Shown here: piece by piece, positions 16,935 through 26,834 of the stretch
How the letters are laid out: every line of letters starts with the position of its first letter
Numbering within the stretch: the first letter of the stretch is position 1
Assembly (NCBI RefSeq): GCF_004322755.1
Contig: NZ_CP036401.1
Location: forward strand, 434,001 to 498,000
Origin: Pseudoduganella albidiflava
Lineage (GTDB): Bacteria; Pseudomonadota; Gammaproteobacteria; Burkholderiales; Burkholderiaceae_D
Direction: 5' to 3'
Length of the DNA: 64,000 nucleotides
Translations under genes and position numbers: made by a program
The notes under the pieces: model-generated
Database searches by the model: none
What the model was told of the DNA's origin: nothing
What the model saw: only the letters and a program-made list of their open reading frames with translations

Positions 16935-17999
16935 ATGAAAAAGCCGATGGCATTGATCCTGCAAGGTGGCGGTGCGCTGGGGGCGTTCGAGTATGGCGTG
17001 GTCACGGCGCTGGTCGAGGAAGGCTGGTATCCGAGGGCGGTCACCGGTGTGTCGATCGGTGCGATCAACGCGGCGTCGATCGCCGGCGCGAAGGATGGCG
17101 ATATCGCCGCCAGCCTGAAGAAGATGTGGCAGGCGATCACACTGCCCACCGTGCCGTTCCTGCCGGCCGACAAGCAGGCCGACCTGTCACTGCTGGGCAA
17201 TCCGAACTTCTGGCTGTCCCGTACCGATTACTGGAACCTGGCCGGCTGGACCAGCTTCTGCACCACGGCGCCGATGCTTGCCACGCTGGCGGCCCACCTG
17301 GACTTCGAGCAGCTCAACGATCCCGCGCACATCCGCTTCGGCGTGACGGCCACCAGCCTGCACACGGGCGGGCAAACCACGTTCTCCAACCACGTGGCCC
17401 ATGGCGCGCACGTGGACAGCTGCTACCACAGGGCGGTGCGCACGAAGCTCACGCCATCCCATGTCGTCGCCAGCGGCAGCCTGCCGCCGGGCTTTCCCGT
17501 CACCCGCATCGACGGCACCGATTACTGGGATGGCGGGCTGTTTTCCAACACGCCGATCGATTCGCTGCTGAACCTGCTGGAACCGGAAGAAATCGGCTCG
17601 CTGCCGATCTTCGTCGTCGACCTGTTCCCGACCGAGGGCCAACCGACGCCGGCCACCATGCAGGAAGTGCAGACGCGCACGATCGCGCTGCAATACCAGA
17701 ACCGCTTCTGGGCGCAGTATGGCGGCGATGCAAAGCTCGACGGCTTCGTGGCGATGCTCGACAAGCTGGAGACGGTGGCGGCCGGCACGGCCGTGGAGGC
17801 GATGCCGGCATTCGCCTGGCTGATGCGCCTGCGCGCGCTGAAGAACCTGCACGTGATCGCCGCCACGCCGGCGCCGGCCGGTGGCGACCACGATTTTTCG
17901 CAGCAGGGCGTGGCGGGCCGCTACGAGGCGGGATACGCGGCGGCGCAGCAATACCTGGCGCGCACGGCGCCGCGGCCGCTGCTGCGGTCGGCTGCCTGA
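16935..17999 (+). CDS. Patatin-like phospholipase
   Basis: About 354 residues. The N-terminal patatin domain shows the oxyanion loop LQGGGALGAFEYG, the nucleophile elbow GVSIGAINAA with catalytic Ser near residue 44, and the DGG triad Asp in YWDGGLFSNTPID near residue 197. A C-terminal region (about residues 215-350, FVVDLFPTEGQPTP through AAQQYLAR) resembles the DUF3734 extension of RssA-like hydrolases. It is expected to be a cytosolic or membrane-associated lipid acyl hydrolase. The ATG at 16935 follows GGAGGA by 4 bases, better than the in-frame ATG at 16923. Its last codons (GCGGTCGGCTGC) recur about 320 bases downstream as part of a duplicated segment. Confidence 0.9.
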   Translation: MKKPMALILQGGGALGAFEYGVVTALVEEGWYPRAVTGVSIGAINAASIAGAKDGDIAASLKKMWQAITLPTVPFLPADKQADLSLLGNPNFWLSRTDYWNLAGWTSFCTTAPMLATLAAHLDFEQLNDPAHIRFGVTATSLHTGGQTTFSNHVAHGAHVDSCYHRAVRTKLTPSHVVASGSLPPGFPVTRIDGTDYWDGGLFSNTPIDSLLNLLEPEEIGSLPIFVVDLFPTEGQPTPATMQEVQTRTIALQYQNRFWAQYGGDAKLDGFVAMLDKLETVAAGTAVEAMPAFAWLMRLRALKNLHVIAATPAPAGGDHDFSQQGVAGRYEAGYAAAQQYLARTAPRPLLRSAA

Positions 18000-18020
18000 A
18001 ACACGGTAACAGCAAGTGCC

Positions 18021-18150
18021 GGGGTCAGACCCCAGGCGGCGGCAGCAAGTGCCGGGGTCAGACCCCCGTTGCCGCTGGAAGTGCCGGGGTCAGACCCCCG
18101 TTACCGCTGGCAGCGAGCCCTGTCGGTAGCGGTGATGGGGGTCTGACCCC
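18021..18150. repeat. Cluster of four GGGGTCWGACCCC palindromes
   Basis: Odd 13-bp palindromes at 18021-18033, 18054-18066, 18086-18098 and (inverted flank) 18138-18150. The first three are each preceded by GTGCC. The last two form a stem-loop, with flanking CGTTACCGCT pairing imperfectly with AGCGGTGATG around a central GGCAGCGAGCCCTGTCGG. Confidence 0.85.
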
Positions 18151-18197
18151 AGGGGCCGCCGGTTTCGCATGCAATGCCGACGCCGGAAGGGAAGACC

Positions 18198-18248
18198 GGT
18201 GTCCGACACCTTTTCCGGGAACATCACCCGGAAAAAGTGTCCGACACC
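18198..18248. repeat. Palindromic repeat element, GGTGTCCGACACC type
   Basis: Left arm GGTGTCCGACACC (18198-18210) plus TTTTCCGGG; right arm CCCGGAAAAAGTGTCCGACACC in two adjoining parts (CCCGGAAAAA then GTGTCCGACACC at 18237-18248). The arms fold into a long hairpin with a short loop ending in ACATCA. Confidence 0.8.
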
Positions 18249-18342
18249 AGCGCTGGCGCCACGAACTTTTCAGTATCGACGGCGCAGCAGAGCACGCGCT
18301 CGAAAGCGGTCGGCTGCTTGAAATACACGGACAGCAAGTGCC

Positions 18343-18407
18343 GGGGTCAGACCCCCGTCACCATTGGCAGCGAGCCCTGTCGGTAGCGGTGATGGGGGTC
18401 TGACCCC
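18343..18407. repeat. Second copy of the paired GGGGTCWGACCCC hairpin
   Basis: Palindromes at 18343-18355 and 18395-18407 with an interior nearly identical to that of 18086-18150, displaced by 257 bases. The upstream flank repeats the end of the patatin gene and its first downstream bases. Confidence 0.85.
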
Positions 18408-18457
18408 AGGGCCGCCGATATTCCATGCGATGCCGACACCAATGCGCTGGCGGGCGT

Positions 18458-18487
18458 AAAAAAGCCCGGGACTCATCCCGGGCTTTT
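18458..18487 (-). terminator. Bidirectional terminator after parC
   Basis: Perfect stem AAAAGCCCGGG / CCCGGGCTTTT with loop ACTCAT. On the minus strand it gives a GC stem followed by TTTTTT, 36 bases beyond the parC stop. The A-tract on the other side makes it work for the plus strand too. Confidence 0.9.
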
Positions 18488-18523
18488 CAGTATCGGCAGC
18501 GCACGAGAGCACGCGTTGAAAGA

Positions 18524-20866
18524 TCAGTTCGGCAGCAACCCGGTCGGCTTGATCCGGGTCGGCATCGGTTTGCCCTTCTTCGCGCGCTTGCCGAAGTGTT
18601 CGCCCTCGGCCAGCGCGTTCGGCGTCATCCTCTCTTCCTTGACCTTTTGCGCGTTGCCGATGCCGATGACGGTCACGCCTTTCTGCGTGATCGCGCAGGC
18701 GGCCACCAGTTTTTCCTTCGGCTCCAGTTCCATCAGCGTCACGCCGCGGCCGCCGTTCGACAGCACCTTCATCTCGTCCATGCCGAACACCAGCAGGCGC
18801 GCCTTCTCGGACACCACGGCGATCGCGCTGGCCTCGGGCAGCACCACGGTGGGTGCCAGCGGCTTGGCGCCATCGTCCAGCGTGAGGAACGACTTGCCGC
18901 TCTTCTGGCGGCTGACCATGTCGCCCGCCTTGGTGACGAAGCCGAAGCCGGCATCGGAGGCCATCAGCAGTTGCGTCGAGGCGGGGCCGGCGAAGTAGTG
19001 CAGAAGGCGCGCGCCGCCGGACAGGTCGACCAGCGTGGTGATCGGCACGCCGTCGCCGCGCGCGTTCGGCAACGCGGCCACCGGCACCGAGTACACGCGG
19101 CCGTTGTCGCCGAAGCCGAGCAGGGTGTCGACGGTGCGGCATTCGATCGCATCGTGCAGCGCATCGCCGGCCTTGAAGGTGAACTGGCCGCGGTCATGGC
19201 CGATGCCGGTGCGCGCGCGCACCCAGCCCTTCTGCGAAATGATCACGGTGACCGGTTCGTCGACGATCTTCTGTTCGACGGTGGCGCGCTGCGCTTCCTC
19301 GATCAGCGTGCGGCGCGCATCGCCATACTGCTTGGCGTCGGCTTCGATCTCGCGGATGATCAGCCGCTTCATCGACGAAGGATTGTCGAGCAGGTCCTGC
19401 AACGTGCCCTTTTCCTTGCGCAGCTCGGCCAGTTCCTGCTGGATCTTGATCGCTTCCAGCCGTGCCAGCTGGCGCAGGCGGATTTCCAGGATATCCTCGG
19501 CCTGCCGGTCGGACAGGTTGAAGCGGGCGATCAGCGCCTGCTTCGGTTCGTCCGCATTGCGGATGATGTGGATCACCTCGTCGATGTTCAGCAGGATCGT
19601 TTCGCGGCCTTCCAGGATATGGATGCGGTCGTCGACCTTGGCCAGGCGGTGTTGAGTACGGCGCGTAACCGTGGCGAAGCGGAAGGCGATCCACTCCGTG
19701 AGGATCTCGGTCAGGCCCTTCTGGCGCGGGCGGCCATCGCCGCCGATCATCACCAGGTTCATCGGCGCCGACGTTTCCAGCGACGTATGCGCCAGCAGCA
19801 TCAGCATGAATTCGTTCTGGTCCTGGTTCTTCGATTTCGGCTCGAACACCAGGCGCACCGGCGCGGCGCGGCCCGATTCATCGCGGATCGTGTCCAGCGC
19901 GCCGAGGATCTGCTGCTTCAGCGCCAGCTGTTCCGGCGACAGCGCCTTCTTGCCCAGCTTGACCTTCGGATTGGTCAATTCCTCGATTTCTTCCAGCACC
20001 TTCTGTGCCGAGGTGCCGGGCGGCAGTTCGTACACGACAGCCTGCCACTGGCCGCGCGCCAGTTCCTCGATCTTCCAGCGGGCCCGCACCTTCATGCTGC
20101 CGCGGCCGGAGGCGTACATGTCGGCGATCTGCGCCTGCGGCGTGATCAGCTGGCCGCCGCCCGGGAAGTCCGGGCCCGGCATCAGGTCCATCAGCTCGGC
20201 GTGCGTGATCTTCGGGTTGCGGATCAGCGCCACGGTGGCCGCGGCCACTTCGCGCAGGTTGTGCGACGGTATCTCGGTGGCCATGCCGACCGCGATGCCG
20301 GAAGCGCCGTTCAGCAGCGCCATCGGCAGGCGCGCCGGCAGCAGCGCCGGCTCTTCCGTCGAACCGTCGTAGTTCGGGATGAAGTCCACGGTGCCGTGGT
20401 CGATCTCGTCGAGCAGGAGTTTCGCAATTGGCGTCAGGCGCGCTTCGGTATAACGCATCGCCGCGGCACCATCGCCGTCGCGCGAGCCGAAGTTGCCCTG
20501 GCCATCGATCAGCGGGTAGCGCAGCGAGAAGTCCTGCGCCATGCGTACCAGCGCGTCGTACACCGACTGGTCGCCGTGCGGGTGCAGCTTGCCCAGCACG
20601 TCGCCGACCACGGTGGCGGACTTGCGGGGCTTGGCCGTGGCGTTCAGCCCCAGTTCGTTCATCGAATACAGGATGCGGCGCTGCACCGGCTTCTGGCCGT
20701 CGCACACGTCGGGCAGGGCGCGGCCCTTGACTACGGAGATCGCGTAGTCGAGGTAGGCGCGTTCGGCAAAGGTGGACAGGGTCAGCGATTCGCCGCCGTT
20801 GCCGTCGTTGCCGCCATTCCCGTTATTGCCGGGGGTCTCGTCGAAGAGGTTTGCTTGATTGGACAT
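18524..20866 (-). CDS. parC: DNA topoisomerase IV subunit A
   Basis: 780 residues. ParC is the DNA-cleaving subunit of topoisomerase IV, which decatenates sister chromosomes and relaxes supercoils with ParE. Visible features: the winged-helix active-site region from [27 protein letters not shown], the quinolone-determining stretch [22 protein letters not shown], and the catalytic Tyr in [11 protein letters not shown] near residue 139. A reduced C-terminal beta-pinwheel (from about residue 500) distinguishes it from GyrA, which is longer and has a full GyrA box. The N-terminus has a Gly/Asn-rich lead ([13 protein letters not shown]). It is the last gene of a minus-strand run parE-hscC-J-like-parC. 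Confidence 0.96.
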   Translation of the reverse strand: MSNQANLFDETPGNNGNGGNDGNGGESLTLSTFAERAYLDYAISVVKGRALPDVCDGQKPVQRRILYSMNELGLNATAKPRKSATVVGDVLGKLHPHGDQSVYDALVRMAQDFSLRYPLIDGQGNFGSRDGDGAAAMRYTEARLTPIAKLLLDEIDHGTVDFIPNYDGSTEEPALLPARLPMALLNGASGIAVGMATEIPSHNLREVAAATVALIRNPKITHAELMDLMPGPDFPGGGQLITPQAQIADMYASGRGSMKVRARWKIEELARGQWQAVVYELPPGTSAQKVLEEIEELTNPKVKLGKKALSPEQLALKQQILGALDTIRDESGRAAPVRLVFEPKSKNQDQNEFMLMLLAHTSLETSAPMNLVMIGGDGRPRQKGLTEILTEWIAFRFATVTRRTQHRLAKVDDRIHILEGRETILLNIDEVIHIIRNADEPKQALIARFNLSDRQAEDILEIRLRQLARLEAIKIQQELAELRKEKGTLQDLLDNPSSMKRLIIREIEADAKQYGDARRTLIEEAQRATVEQKIVDEPVTVIISQKGWVRARTGIGHDRGQFTFKAGDALHDAIECRTVDTLLGFGDNGRVYSVPVAALPNARGDGVPITTLVDLSGGARLLHYFAGPASTQLLMASDAGFGFVTKAGDMVSRQKSGKSFLTLDDGAKPLAPTVVLPEASAIAVVSEKARLLVFGMDEMKVLSNGGRGVTLMELEPKEKLVAACAITQKGVTVIGIGNAQKVKEERMTPNALAEGEHFGKRAKKGKPMPTRIKPTGLLPN

Positions 20867-20896
20867 CGTTTCGTATTCGGTGAAAAGTATTCGGAT

Positions 20897-22669
20897 TCAG
20901 TGGGCGCGCCGGTTGCGCCACAACGACTGGGCCATGCAGATCGCCAATGCCAGCAGCAGCGATTCGAGCGCCACGACGCGCGTTTCGGGCTGGACCGCCA
21001 ACAAATCACGCTTTGCGGCTGCCAGCAACCACAGCACGAACCAGGCCGGCAGCACGATCAGCAGGCGGGCCGAGAAACTGCCGATGATGACGCCACCCAG
21101 CACCCATAGCCACAGCAGGAGCGCGGCGCCGGCGGGCAGCGCCATGTAATAAGGCGCGAGAAACAACGCCACGCTGCCCAGCAGCCAGCCGATGCGCACG
21201 GCCAGCAGCCGGGGCCCCGCCATGCCCAGGTCGTGCTGCCGCATGCCGTGCGACAGCAACAGCGTTTGCAGGCACACCACCACGCCCACGAAGGCCACGA
21301 CGTGGTAGCCCGGGAAAACCTCATGCATGAAGCCACTCAGCATGAGGCCGGATACCGCCACCAGCGCGTAGCCCTGCATTGTCAGCGCGGGCGAGGCGCC
21401 GAACAGCGCCGCCGCGGCGCAGGCCGCCATACCCACGGCAGTTGCCGCGTACAGCACGGCCCCGGGTTCCGGCACGAACATCGCCAGCGTCACGACAGTG
21501 AACGGGGCCAGCCAGCCATAGCGGCCCAGCAGGTAGCGGTCGCCGAACAGGAGCGGGTCGACATGCTCGACCTTGCAGCGAAGTAGCGCGCCCGCCATGG
21601 GCGGCGCCTTGAACGTCACCCAGGCACCGGCGGCCAGCGCTGCCGCTTCGCAGACCAGGAACCGCCACCAGCCCCACCCGTCCAGCGACCCGCCGGTGAC
21701 GCCGGCGGAGATACCGAACAAGACCAGGCCGGCAACCACGCACAGCACGATCAGCTGCAGCGTGATGCGCGGTGCGAGAACCCGCTGTTCCCACCACTCG
21801 AACACGGTGCGGTCCAGCCGGAAGCCCAGCAGTTCCGGCGCCTGCCAGCGCACCTGCCGCACCGCCTGGCGCATGCCGCCGACGAAGCTGCTGTCGGCCA
21901 GCCGCAAGGCGAAGCGTGGCGGCTCGTTCGCGACCAGGGCGCTCAGTACGTTGGCGTCGTAGCGTGCATACAGGTCGAGGAACGCCAGGTCGGCCCGGTA
22001 GCGGTCCAGCACATGATGCACGGTATCGCCATCGATGCGTTCCATGTGGCGGTGATCCTCGTGCCAGCGGAAGTACTCGACCACGGCTTCGCGCAGGGCG
22101 GGATCGCAATCGTCGCTGGCGCACGAGCGCGCCGCCATCACTTCCAGCGCCTCGTGGCCCAGCAGCGACAGCGGCGAACCGCCACCAGCGATCGTGTCGA
22201 GTGACAGGCGCCGGTCAGCGTCCCAGTGTTCCAGGAAATCCTGCCACAGGGGCGCGGCGTCGCTCCAGGCTTGCCGGCGCAACGCCATCTCGTCCGGCAT
22301 GGCCGGCGGGACGGGAACCTCGGCGGCTTGCACATCGCTGGCTGCAGCCCCTGCGGCTTCCACCATGACGGTTTCCACCACCGCGGTTTCCACCACGGCG
22401 GCTTCCACCACCGCGGCTTCCACCACCGCCGTTTCCACCACGGCGGCTTCCACCATGACGGCGCCAGCGGCTTCGGCCACCGGCTCCGCCTGCGCGGCAT
22501 GCCGACGCGCCAGGGCCAGCGCGTGCTCGTAGGTTTCGCGCAGCCGCTGGTAGGCTTCAGGATCGTCTTCCGGCCGCGTCTTCTTCAGCAGCGCCGCATA
22601 GGCGCGCTTGACACTGCGCTCGTCCGCGCCGGGACGCAGGCCCAGCAGTTCCCACGGACCGGCATTCAT
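20897..22669 (-). CDS. DjlC-type J-like membrane protein, HscC partner
   Basis: 590 residues. The N-terminal 60 residues look like a J domain (WELLGLRPGADERSVKRAYAALLKKTRPEDDPEAYQRLRETYEHAL), but the usual HPD tripeptide is replaced by RPEDDPE, as in DjlB/DjlC-like proteins. Residues 72-106 are seven pentapeptide repeats of the type VVEAA/VVETA. A middle soluble helical region (about 130-320) is followed by a C-terminal half with eight or more hydrophobic segments (LIVLCVVAGLVLFGISAGV, ALLLWLWVLGGVIIG and others). Its ATG overlaps the hscC stop as ATGA. By family knowledge, DjlC stimulates the ATPase of the Hsp70 homologue HscC; the adjacency supports that pairing here. Confidence 0.8.
   Translation of the reverse strand: MNAGPWELLGLRPGADERSVKRAYAALLKKTRPEDDPEAYQRLRETYEHALALARRHAAQAEPVAEAAGAVMVEAAVVETAVVEAAVVEAAVVETAVVETVMVEAAGAAASDVQAAEVPVPPAMPDEMALRRQAWSDAAPLWQDFLEHWDADRRLSLDTIAGGGSPLSLLGHEALEVMAARSCASDDCDPALREAVVEYFRWHEDHRHMERIDGDTVHHVLDRYRADLAFLDLYARYDANVLSALVANEPPRFALRLADSSFVGGMRQAVRQVRWQAPELLGFRLDRTVFEWWEQRVLAPRITLQLIVLCVVAGLVLFGISAGVTGGSLDGWGWWRFLVCEAAALAAGAWVTFKAPPMAGALLRCKVEHVDPLLFGDRYLLGRYGWLAPFTVVTLAMFVPEPGAVLYAATAVGMAACAAAALFGASPALTMQGYALVAVSGLMLSGFMHEVFPGYHVVAFVGVVVCLQTLLLSHGMRQHDLGMAGPRLLAVRIGWLLGSVALFLAPYYMALPAGAALLLWLWVLGGVIIGSFSARLLIVLPAWFVLWLLAAAKRDLLAVQPETRVVALESLLLALAICMAQSLWRNRRAH
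22352..22456 (-). repeat. Seven 15-bp tandem units in the J-like gene
   Basis: Imperfect 15-bp units encode seven pentapeptides MVEAA, VVETA, VVEAA, VVEAA, VVETA, VVETV, MVEAA, between the J-like domain and the next region. Copy-number change would keep the frame. Confidence 0.9.
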
Positions 22670-24369
22670 AGATAGTGCTCGTCTTCGAAATGCTTCAGTA
22701 CCTGCGTGAGCGCCGTGCGCGCATCGCGCACGCGCGCGGGATCCTGTGTTTCCAGCGCGGCGTGGAAGGCGGAAATCTGGTTGCCCAGGTATTGCCGGGC
22801 ATCGCCCAGCAACTGTTCATACATGCGGTCGGCGCGCGCGGCCAGCGTGCGGTTCTCGATCTGGTCGCGCGGGTGGATCTTCAGCGCCGCCAGTTCTTCG
22901 AGCCGCTGCGCGACTTCCTGCTCGCTCATCACGCCCGCGTTGTCGGTAATGACGACACGGTGCTTTTCCTGCGTTTCCAGTACCGTGACTTCCGCTTCCA
23001 GCACGCCGCTGATGTCGTAGGTGAAGCGCACGTCGATGGCGACCTCGCCCGCCTTGCGGGCCGGGATCGGGAACTCCACCTTGCCCAGGTAGACGTTGTC
23101 CGCCACCATGCGCGCCTCGCCCTGGTAGATCTGCAGCAGCAGCGTTTTCTGGTAGTCGGATGCGGTTTGGAAAGGCTCGGTGCGCGATACCGGCACCGGC
23201 GAGTTGCGTTCGATGATGGGCTGGTAGTGGCCATGGCTGATCTGGTTCGGCCCCATCTGGCGCGATACCGCCACGCCCATCGAGTAGGGTGCCACATCCG
23301 TCATGACCACTTCGTCCAGCGCGGCATCGCGCATCTTCAGCCCGGCCTGCACGGCGGCGCCCAGCGCGATCGCTTCGTCCGGATCCAGGTGGATGGCGGG
23401 GAAGCGGCCGAACATGCGCGAGACCAGCTTGCGCACCACCGGCATGCGCGTGGCCCCGCCCGCGAGCACCACCGTATCGAGTTCGGTGGCGCGGATCGTG
23501 GCGTCGCGCAACGCCCGCTCGACCGGTGCGCGCAGGCGCGCCAGCAGCGGTTCCCACAGCCGCGTGACGGCTTCCTCGTCCACGTCCCAGCGGTATTCCT
23601 GGCCGCCGTGGCGTACGCTCATCGTGGCCGATGCCTGCTCGGTCAGCACCCGCTTGACGCGCTCCGCTTCGGCGCGCAGCCGCTGGTCCAGCGCCGCATC
23701 CGCCACGCCGCCCGCCTTGGCCAGGCCGCTGCGCGAGCGGAAGGCATCGACCAGCATCGTCGAGAAATCTTCGCCGCCGAGGAAATTGTCGCCGGCCGAC
23801 GCACGCACTTCCATCACGCCTTCGAACAGTTCCAGGATCGACACGTCGAACGTGCCGCCGCCCAGGTCGAACACGAGGAACTTGCTTTCCTGTTCGCGGT
23901 CGCGGATGCCGTAGGCCAGCGCCGCGGCGGTGGGTTCGTTCAGCAGCCGCTCCACCTTCAGGCCGGCCAGCTTGCCGGCGGCCTTGGTGGCCTTGCGCTG
24001 GGCATCGCTGAAATAGGCCGGCACGGTGACGATCGCTTCCTCGACCGGGTGGCCAAGGAACGCTTCGGCATCTTCCTTCAGCGCGCGCAGCACCATCGAG
24101 GACAGTTCCTCCGGCCGGAATTCCCGGCTGCCGAGACGGATGCGCTTGTCCGTGCCCATGTAGCGCTTGAACGTGGCGGCCGTGAGGTGCGGGTGCGTGT
24201 GCAGGCGCTCGCGCGCCGCCTTGCCGACGAGGATGGTGCCGTCTTCGTCCAGGCTGACGCACGATGGCGTCAGGTGCTCGCCCAGCGCATTGGGCACGAT
24301 CACGCATTGCCCGTCGCGCCAGATGGCGGCGAGGCTGTTGGTGGTGCCGAGATCGATCCCGATGATCAT
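22666..24369 (-). CDS. hscC: Hsp70-family chaperone HscC
   Basis: 567 residues, shorter than DnaK (about 640) as expected for HscC. The ATPase domain shows phosphate loop 1 (GIDLGTTNSLAAIW, residues 4-17), IVTVPAYFSDAQRKATKAAGKLAGLKVERLLNEPTAAALAYG, the DLGGGTFDVSILELFEGVMEV loop and VVLAGGATRMPVVRKLV. The substrate-binding half is present but the C-terminal lid is short, ending HFEDEHYL. HscC is a specialised cytosolic Hsp70 that works with DjlB/DjlC J-proteins rather than with DnaJ. The stop overlaps the start of the J-like gene; parE lies 13 bases upstream on the same strand. Confidence 0.92.
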   Translation of the reverse strand: MIIGIDLGTTNSLAAIWRDGQCVIVPNALGEHLTPSCVSLDEDGTILVGKAARERLHTHPHLTAATFKRYMGTDKRIRLGSREFRPEELSSMVLRALKEDAEAFLGHPVEEAIVTVPAYFSDAQRKATKAAGKLAGLKVERLLNEPTAAALAYGIRDREQESKFLVFDLGGGTFDVSILELFEGVMEVRASAGDNFLGGEDFSTMLVDAFRSRSGLAKAGGVADAALDQRLRAEAERVKRVLTEQASATMSVRHGGQEYRWDVDEEAVTRLWEPLLARLRAPVERALRDATIRATELDTVVLAGGATRMPVVRKLVSRMFGRFPAIHLDPDEAIALGAAVQAGLKMRDAALDEVVMTDVAPYSMGVAVSRQMGPNQISHGHYQPIIERNSPVPVSRTEPFQTASDYQKTLLLQIYQGEARMVADNVYLGKVEFPIPARKAGEVAIDVRFTYDISGVLEAEVTVLETQEKHRVVITDNAGVMSEQEVAQRLEELAALKIHPRDQIENRTLAARADRMYEQLLGDARQYLGNQISAFHAALETQDPARVRDARTALTQVLKHFEDEHYL

Positions 24370-24382
24370 CGCAGGTCCGTTG

Positions 24383-26380
<1,998 letters not shown>

Positions 26381-26510
26381 ACTTGCAAATTGCGTAATTG
26401 AAGCTGTAACGGATGGTGGACGCGGTAGCGGATAGTCCGGCATTCTAGCCGAGGCGCCGGGCCGGAAAGCAAGCGCTCTCGCATCGACACGGTGCCGCCG
26501 GGTGGGACGC

Positions 26511-26516
26511 ATTATA
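26511..26516 (-). promoter_or_regulatory. Candidate -10 box for parE
   Basis: Perfect TATAAT on the minus strand (context TTTGTATAATGCG), about 131 bases upstream of the parE start. No convincing -35 hexamer at 16-18 bases; that position is taken by the LexA-like box. Confidence 0.4.
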
Positions 26517-26522
26517 CAAATG

Positions 26523-26538
26523 CTGTATGAATATACAG
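26523..26538. promoter_or_regulatory. LexA-like SOS box
   Basis: CTGTATGAATATACAG matches the proteobacterial LexA consensus CTGT-N8-ACAG, with the preferred A/T-rich alternating centre and a following TA. It sits between parE (minus) and the kdp operon (plus), where the -35 element of the parE TATAAT box would be and 11 bases before the KdpE operator. Which side it controls is not determined. Confidence 0.55.
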
Positions 26539-26548
26539 TAAAAAGGCG

Positions 26549-26568
26549 TTTTTATACTTTGTTTACAC
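26549..26568 (+). promoter_or_regulatory. KdpE-binding operator of the kdp operon
   Basis: TTTTTATACTTTGTTTACAC closely matches the T-rich operator described upstream of Escherichia coli kdpFABC (TTTTTATACTTTTTTTACAC), and a GC-rich stretch follows as in that operator. It lies 79 bases before the first small open frame of the kdp operon. Confidence 0.75.
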
Positions 26569-26614
26569 AGGGGCGGCAAGTCTTTACCCCGTTTTTAGAC
26601 CCCCGTCGATAACC

Positions 26615-26642
26615 TTCCTTCCATGACAACAGCTGGAAGGAA
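26615..26642 (+). promoter_or_regulatory. Hairpin that can hide the ribosome site of the kdp leader gene
   Basis: TTCCTTCC (26615-26622) is perfectly complementary to GGAAGGAA (26635-26642) with a 12-base loop. The right arm contains the Shine-Dalgarno sequence of the small gene starting at 26647. Confidence 0.4.
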
Positions 26643-26646
26643 AGCG

Positions 26647-26739
26647 ATGGATAGCGTGTTTTTGGCACTGATCGGCGCGTTTGCCGCGCTGGCATGGGGG
26701 ATGGCGGCGGGGTGCGCCCGCCTGGGGGGCCGGCCATGA
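26647..26739 (+). CDS. Small membrane peptide heading the kdp operon
   Basis: 30 residues ([20 protein letters not shown], then [10 protein letters not shown]): one hydrophobic helix and a short basic tail. The ribosome site GGAAGGAAAGCG stands just before the ATG. The TGA overlaps the kdpF ATG (ATGA), so the two are coupled. It may act like a second KdpF-type small subunit or as a leader peptide; no function is known to me. It is too short for usual gene finders, but the coupling and coding style support it. Confidence 0.6.
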   Translation: MDSVFLALIGAFAALAWGMAAGCARLGGRP

Positions 26740-26834
26740 ACCCCACCGAAGTCGTGTACGTGGCCGGCGCCGCCACTGCCGCCGCCCTGTTCGTCTACCT
26801 GCTGGTGGCGCTGCTGAAGGCGGAGGCTCTGTGA
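26736..26834 (+). CDS. kdpF: Potassium-transporting ATPase small subunit KdpF
   Basis: 32 residues, [20 protein letters not shown] continuing with [12 protein letters not shown]: a single membrane helix ending in LLKAE, the typical KdpF tail (YLLVALLRPE type). KdpF stabilises the KdpABC complex in the inner membrane. Its ATG overlaps the preceding small gene, and its TGA overlaps the GTG start of kdpA (GTGA), so three genes are translationally linked. Confidence 0.85.
   Translation: MNPTEVVYVAGAATAAALFVYLLVALLKAEAL

Larger units (their letters stand above)
18000..18523. other. Repeat-filled gap between patatin gene and parC
   Basis: No gene is supported here. The gap holds six copies of a GGGGTCWGACCCC palindrome, one GTGTCSGACAC element, a degenerate tandem duplication and the parC terminator. 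CTTTTCAGTATCG (from 18268) recurs at 18483, and GCGGTCGGCTGC (from 17987) recurs at 18307, with near-identical flanks. Confidence 0.8.

Noticed and set aside
18021..18407. Possible CRISPR array
   Set aside because: The repeated units are short palindromes with irregular spacing and inverted orientations, spacers are themselves repeated, and no cas genes are nearby.
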